Below, one piece after another: positions 6,713 to 8,350 of a DNA stretch of 8,350 nucleotides. The stretch's first letter is position 1. Every line of letters begins with the position of its first letter. The stretch comes from Clostridiales bacterium. GTDB lineage: Bacteria; Bacillota; Clostridia; Peptostreptococcales; Natronincolaceae. The stretch covers positions 1-8,350 of the forward strand of contig JAAZJW010000278.1 of assembly GCA_012800145.1 (NCBI GenBank), written 5' to 3'. The notes beneath the pieces were generated by a model, which saw only the letters and a program-made list of their open reading frames with translations, ran no database searches and was not told the origin of the DNA. The position numbers and the translations under genes are program-made.

Positions 6713-6910
6713 AAATGCAACATTCGCTTCGCTCATTTCTCCGTTCGCTTTACTCACTTCGCTGTCCGTTTTGTCAACAACTCGCTTCGCTTGTTGGACA
6801 AAAAGGCAAAGAACATCAAATTCGTACGACCAAAGAGAGTAAACGAATTTGTAATGTTCGACTGCGAACAATCGCTAAACTATAGTTCAATAATAGTTTA
6901 TCAATCATTT
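6713..6910. repeat. Cluster of stem-loops with repeated TCGCTTCGCT words
   Basis: This is the upper part of the 381-base non-coding gap between pgi and malQ (6560-6940). It begins with a TTCGCTTCGCTC-rich stretch (6723-6764). It then has a hairpin TTTTGTCAACAA (6769-6780) pairing with 6791-6803 with one bulged base and loop CTCGCTTCGC. Next is a hairpin GAACATCAAATTCGT (6811-6825) pairing with 6843-6859, 15 pairs with a two-base bulge. The last is TAAACTAT (6876-6883) with ATAGTTTA (6893-6900), which lies inside GCTAAA/TTTAGC (6874-6879 and 6907-6912). No good T-tract follows any stem on the minus strand, so no firm pgi terminator can be named. The short open frame across it has no ribosome binding site and is not called a gene. 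Confidence 0.6.
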
Positions 6911-6940
6911 AGCAATAATTCAATGGTATCTAAATATTGG

Positions 6941-8251
6941 CTATTTACCCAATAGTTTAAACATATTTTTCTTGTATGCTTCCACCCCGGGTTGGTTGAA
7001 AGGATTGACACCCAGCAGATATCCGCTCATGCCGCAGGCCTTTTCGAAAAAGTAAACCAAATACCCGAAATAATAAGGTGATATTTCCGGAACGTTAATC
7101 ACGAGATTAGGCACGTCCCCGTCCGTATGGGCGGTAATTGTGCCTTTCATGGCACTTTTGTTTACAAAGTCCAAAGTTTTTCCACTGATATAATTTAATC
7201 CGTCGAGGTCGTCCTCATCCCCCGGAATTAGAATTTCCTCTCTTGGTTTTTCTACATTTAATATAGTTTCAAATATATTCCTTCTACCATCCTGCATATA
7301 CTGTCCCATGGAATGCAAATCTGTTGTGAAATTTAGGGACGCGGGAAATATGCCTTTCCCGTCCTTGCCTTCGGATTCCCCAAAAAGTTGTTTAAACCAT
7401 TCCCCGAAATAAAACAGGTTCGGTTCATAGTTTACAATAACCTCGGTTGTTTTTCCCATTGAATATAGTATATTTCTTATGACGGCATATTGGTAGGATG
7501 GATTGTTGTCGATATTACTGTCCGACAAATGCTCCATCGCCGTTTTTGCACCCTGCATAACTTCCTCTATGTCTATTCCCGCTACAGCCATGGGAAGCAA
7601 CCCTACAGGAGTCAGCACGGAATATCTTCCCCCAATATCATCAGGTACTACAAATGTTTCATAACCCTCTTTTTCTGCCAACTTTTTCAATGCACCGCTT
7701 TTTTTATCGGTGGTTGCGTATATCCTCCCCGCCCCTTCTTTTTTGCCATATTTTTTCTCTATACGTTCCCTCAAAATCCTGAATGCAATCGCCGTCTCCG
7801 TAGTCGTTCCTGATTTTGATATAACGTTTATACAGATGTCCTGATTATCATTGTCGATAATGTCCAGCAACTCCTTCAGGTAGGTGGAACTGACGTTATG
7901 GCCTGCAAAATATGTCTTGGGGCCGTTTCGTTTTTCCCTAGGCAATTCATTATAAAAATTATGGTTGAGCATTTCTATGGCCGCTCTTGCCCCCAGGTAA
8001 GACCCACCTATGCCCAATACCATAAAAACATCGCAGTTATTTCTTATTTTTTCCGCGGTATGCTTAATTTTTTCGAATTCCTCCGTGTTATATGTGGCGG
8101 GCAGGTTTACCCAGCCCGAGAACTCGCCGCCCTCCCCGGTTCCATCGTGAAGCATATTATGACACAAATTCACTCTTTCCTGTAAAGCAATTATTTCTTT
8201 CTCCCCTATAAAACCAAGGGATTTCGAATAATCAAATGTTACCCTGTCCAT
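6941..8251 (-). CDS. pgi: Glucose-6-phosphate isomerase
   Basis: Pgi interconverts glucose-6-phosphate and fructose-6-phosphate in the cytoplasm, here linking glycolysis/gluconeogenesis to the glycogen genes downstream. The 436-residue protein is of the short bacterial type. It contains the sugar-phosphate-binding (SIS) segments VLGIGGSYLGARA (78-90) and ISKSGTTTET (144-153), the first family signature DDIGGRYSVLTPVG (204-217), GEWFKQLFGESEGKDGKG with catalytic Glu292 (283-300), TDLHSMGQY with His313, and the C-terminal signature NPFNQPGVEAYKKNM with Lys427. No key residue is missing. The ATG at 8251 has AGGAGG seven bases upstream. The TAG stop at 6941-6943 is followed by 381 bases of stem-loop repeats before malQ, so whether pgi shares a transcript with malQ is uncertain. 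Confidence 0.98.
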   Translation of the reverse strand: MDRVTFDYSKSLGFIGEKEIIALQERVNLCHNMLHDGTGEGGEFSGWVNLPATYNTEEFEKIKHTAEKIRNNCDVFMVLGIGGSYLGARAAIEMLNHNFYNELPREKRNGPKTYFAGHNVSSTYLKELLDIIDNDNQDICINVISKSGTTTETAIAFRILRERIEKKYGKKEGAGRIYATTDKKSGALKKLAEKEGYETFVVPDDIGGRYSVLTPVGLLPMAVAGIDIEEVMQGAKTAMEHLSDSNIDNNPSYQYAVIRNILYSMGKTTEVIVNYEPNLFYFGEWFKQLFGESEGKDGKGIFPASLNFTTDLHSMGQYMQDGRRNIFETILNVEKPREEILIPGDEDDLDGLNYISGKTLDFVNKSAMKGTITAHTDGDVPNLVINVPEISPYYFGYLVYFFEKACGMSGYLLGVNPFNQPGVEAYKKNMFKLLGK

Positions 8252-8258
8252 ATTTCCG

Positions 8259-8264
8259 CCTCCT
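8259..8264 (-). promoter_or_regulatory. Ribosome binding site of pgi
   Basis: A perfect AGGAGG seven bases before the ATG at 8251 supports this start. Further upstream I see no convincing promoter before the repeat element begins. Confidence 0.85.
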
Positions 8265-8300
8265 ACTAAAACATAAGGGGACAGCAGACTGTGTAAAAAA

Positions 8301-8350
8301 TGTCATCCTGAGCGAAGCGAAGGATCCCATTTAAGGATGAGATTCTTCAG
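8301..8350. repeat. TGTCATCCTGAG-type dispersed repeat upstream of pgi
   Basis: The element opens with TGTCATCCTGAG (8301-8312), followed by CGAAGCGAAGGATC (8313-8326), then AGGATGA (8334-8340), which is the reverse complement of TCATCCT (8303-8309), and GATTCTTCAG at the window edge. It may continue beyond the window. The sequence closely resembles a palindromic intergenic repeat that I recall from many unrelated bacterial genomes. Its two ends also occur at 2620-2663. Confidence 0.7.

Noticed and set aside
6687..6714. A malQ promoter with -35 TTGACC on the minus strand
   Set aside because: The best -10 at proper spacing is TAATCA, a poor match, and TTGACC is part of the inverted repeat arm.
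6647..6871. A 74-codon minus-strand open frame with SKANGEMSEANVA-like low-complexity protein
   Set aside because: It starts at TTG without a ribosome binding site, lies wholly within the stem-loop cluster, and its repetitive protein simply reflects the TTCGCTTCGCT DNA words.

Overview
This window looks like chromosomal DNA from a low-to-moderate GC Gram-positive anaerobe, most likely class Clostridia. The basis is the protein style (Firmicutes-type GlgC, GlgP, MalQ and Pgi), strong AGGAGG-type ribosome binding sites, a TTG start codon, and all genes lying on one strand. Genus and species cannot be fixed from the sequence alone.

All five genes are on the minus strand, so transcription runs from high to low coordinates: pgi (8251-6941), malQ (6559-5078), glgP (5074-2717), glgB (2486-573), and the first 149 codons of glgC (447 to the window edge). 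Four genes look complete and intact. glgC runs off the left end and would be expected to continue into further glycogen synthesis genes.

Together they form a glycogen/maltodextrin cluster. Pgi links fructose-6-P to glucose-6-P. GlgC makes ADP-glucose from glucose-1-P, and GlgB adds alpha-1,6 branches to the growing polymer. GlgP releases glucose-1-P from chain ends, and MalQ rearranges short maltodextrins so that GlgP can keep working. malQ and glgP are tightly coupled: the glgP ribosome binding site lies inside the last malQ codons. A clear intrinsic terminator follows glgP and is fused to a good promoter for glgB, so degradation (malQ-glgP) and synthesis (glgB-glgC) appear to be separate transcription units.

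The less ordinary content is between genes. Every gap except malQ/glgP, plus the region upstream of pgi, carries palindromic repeat material: a triple hairpin between glgB and glgC (494-573) that supplies the glgB stop codon; a pair of GGGCGA/TCGCCC hairpins around a split TGTCATCCTGAG element between glgP and glgB (2595-2695); a roughly 300-base cluster of stem-loops between pgi and malQ (6595-6910); and another TGTCATCCTGAG element upstream of pgi (8301-8350). I see no wholly new system here. The best leads are these repeats and a cysteine-rich, aromatic-poor acceptor loop in MalQ.
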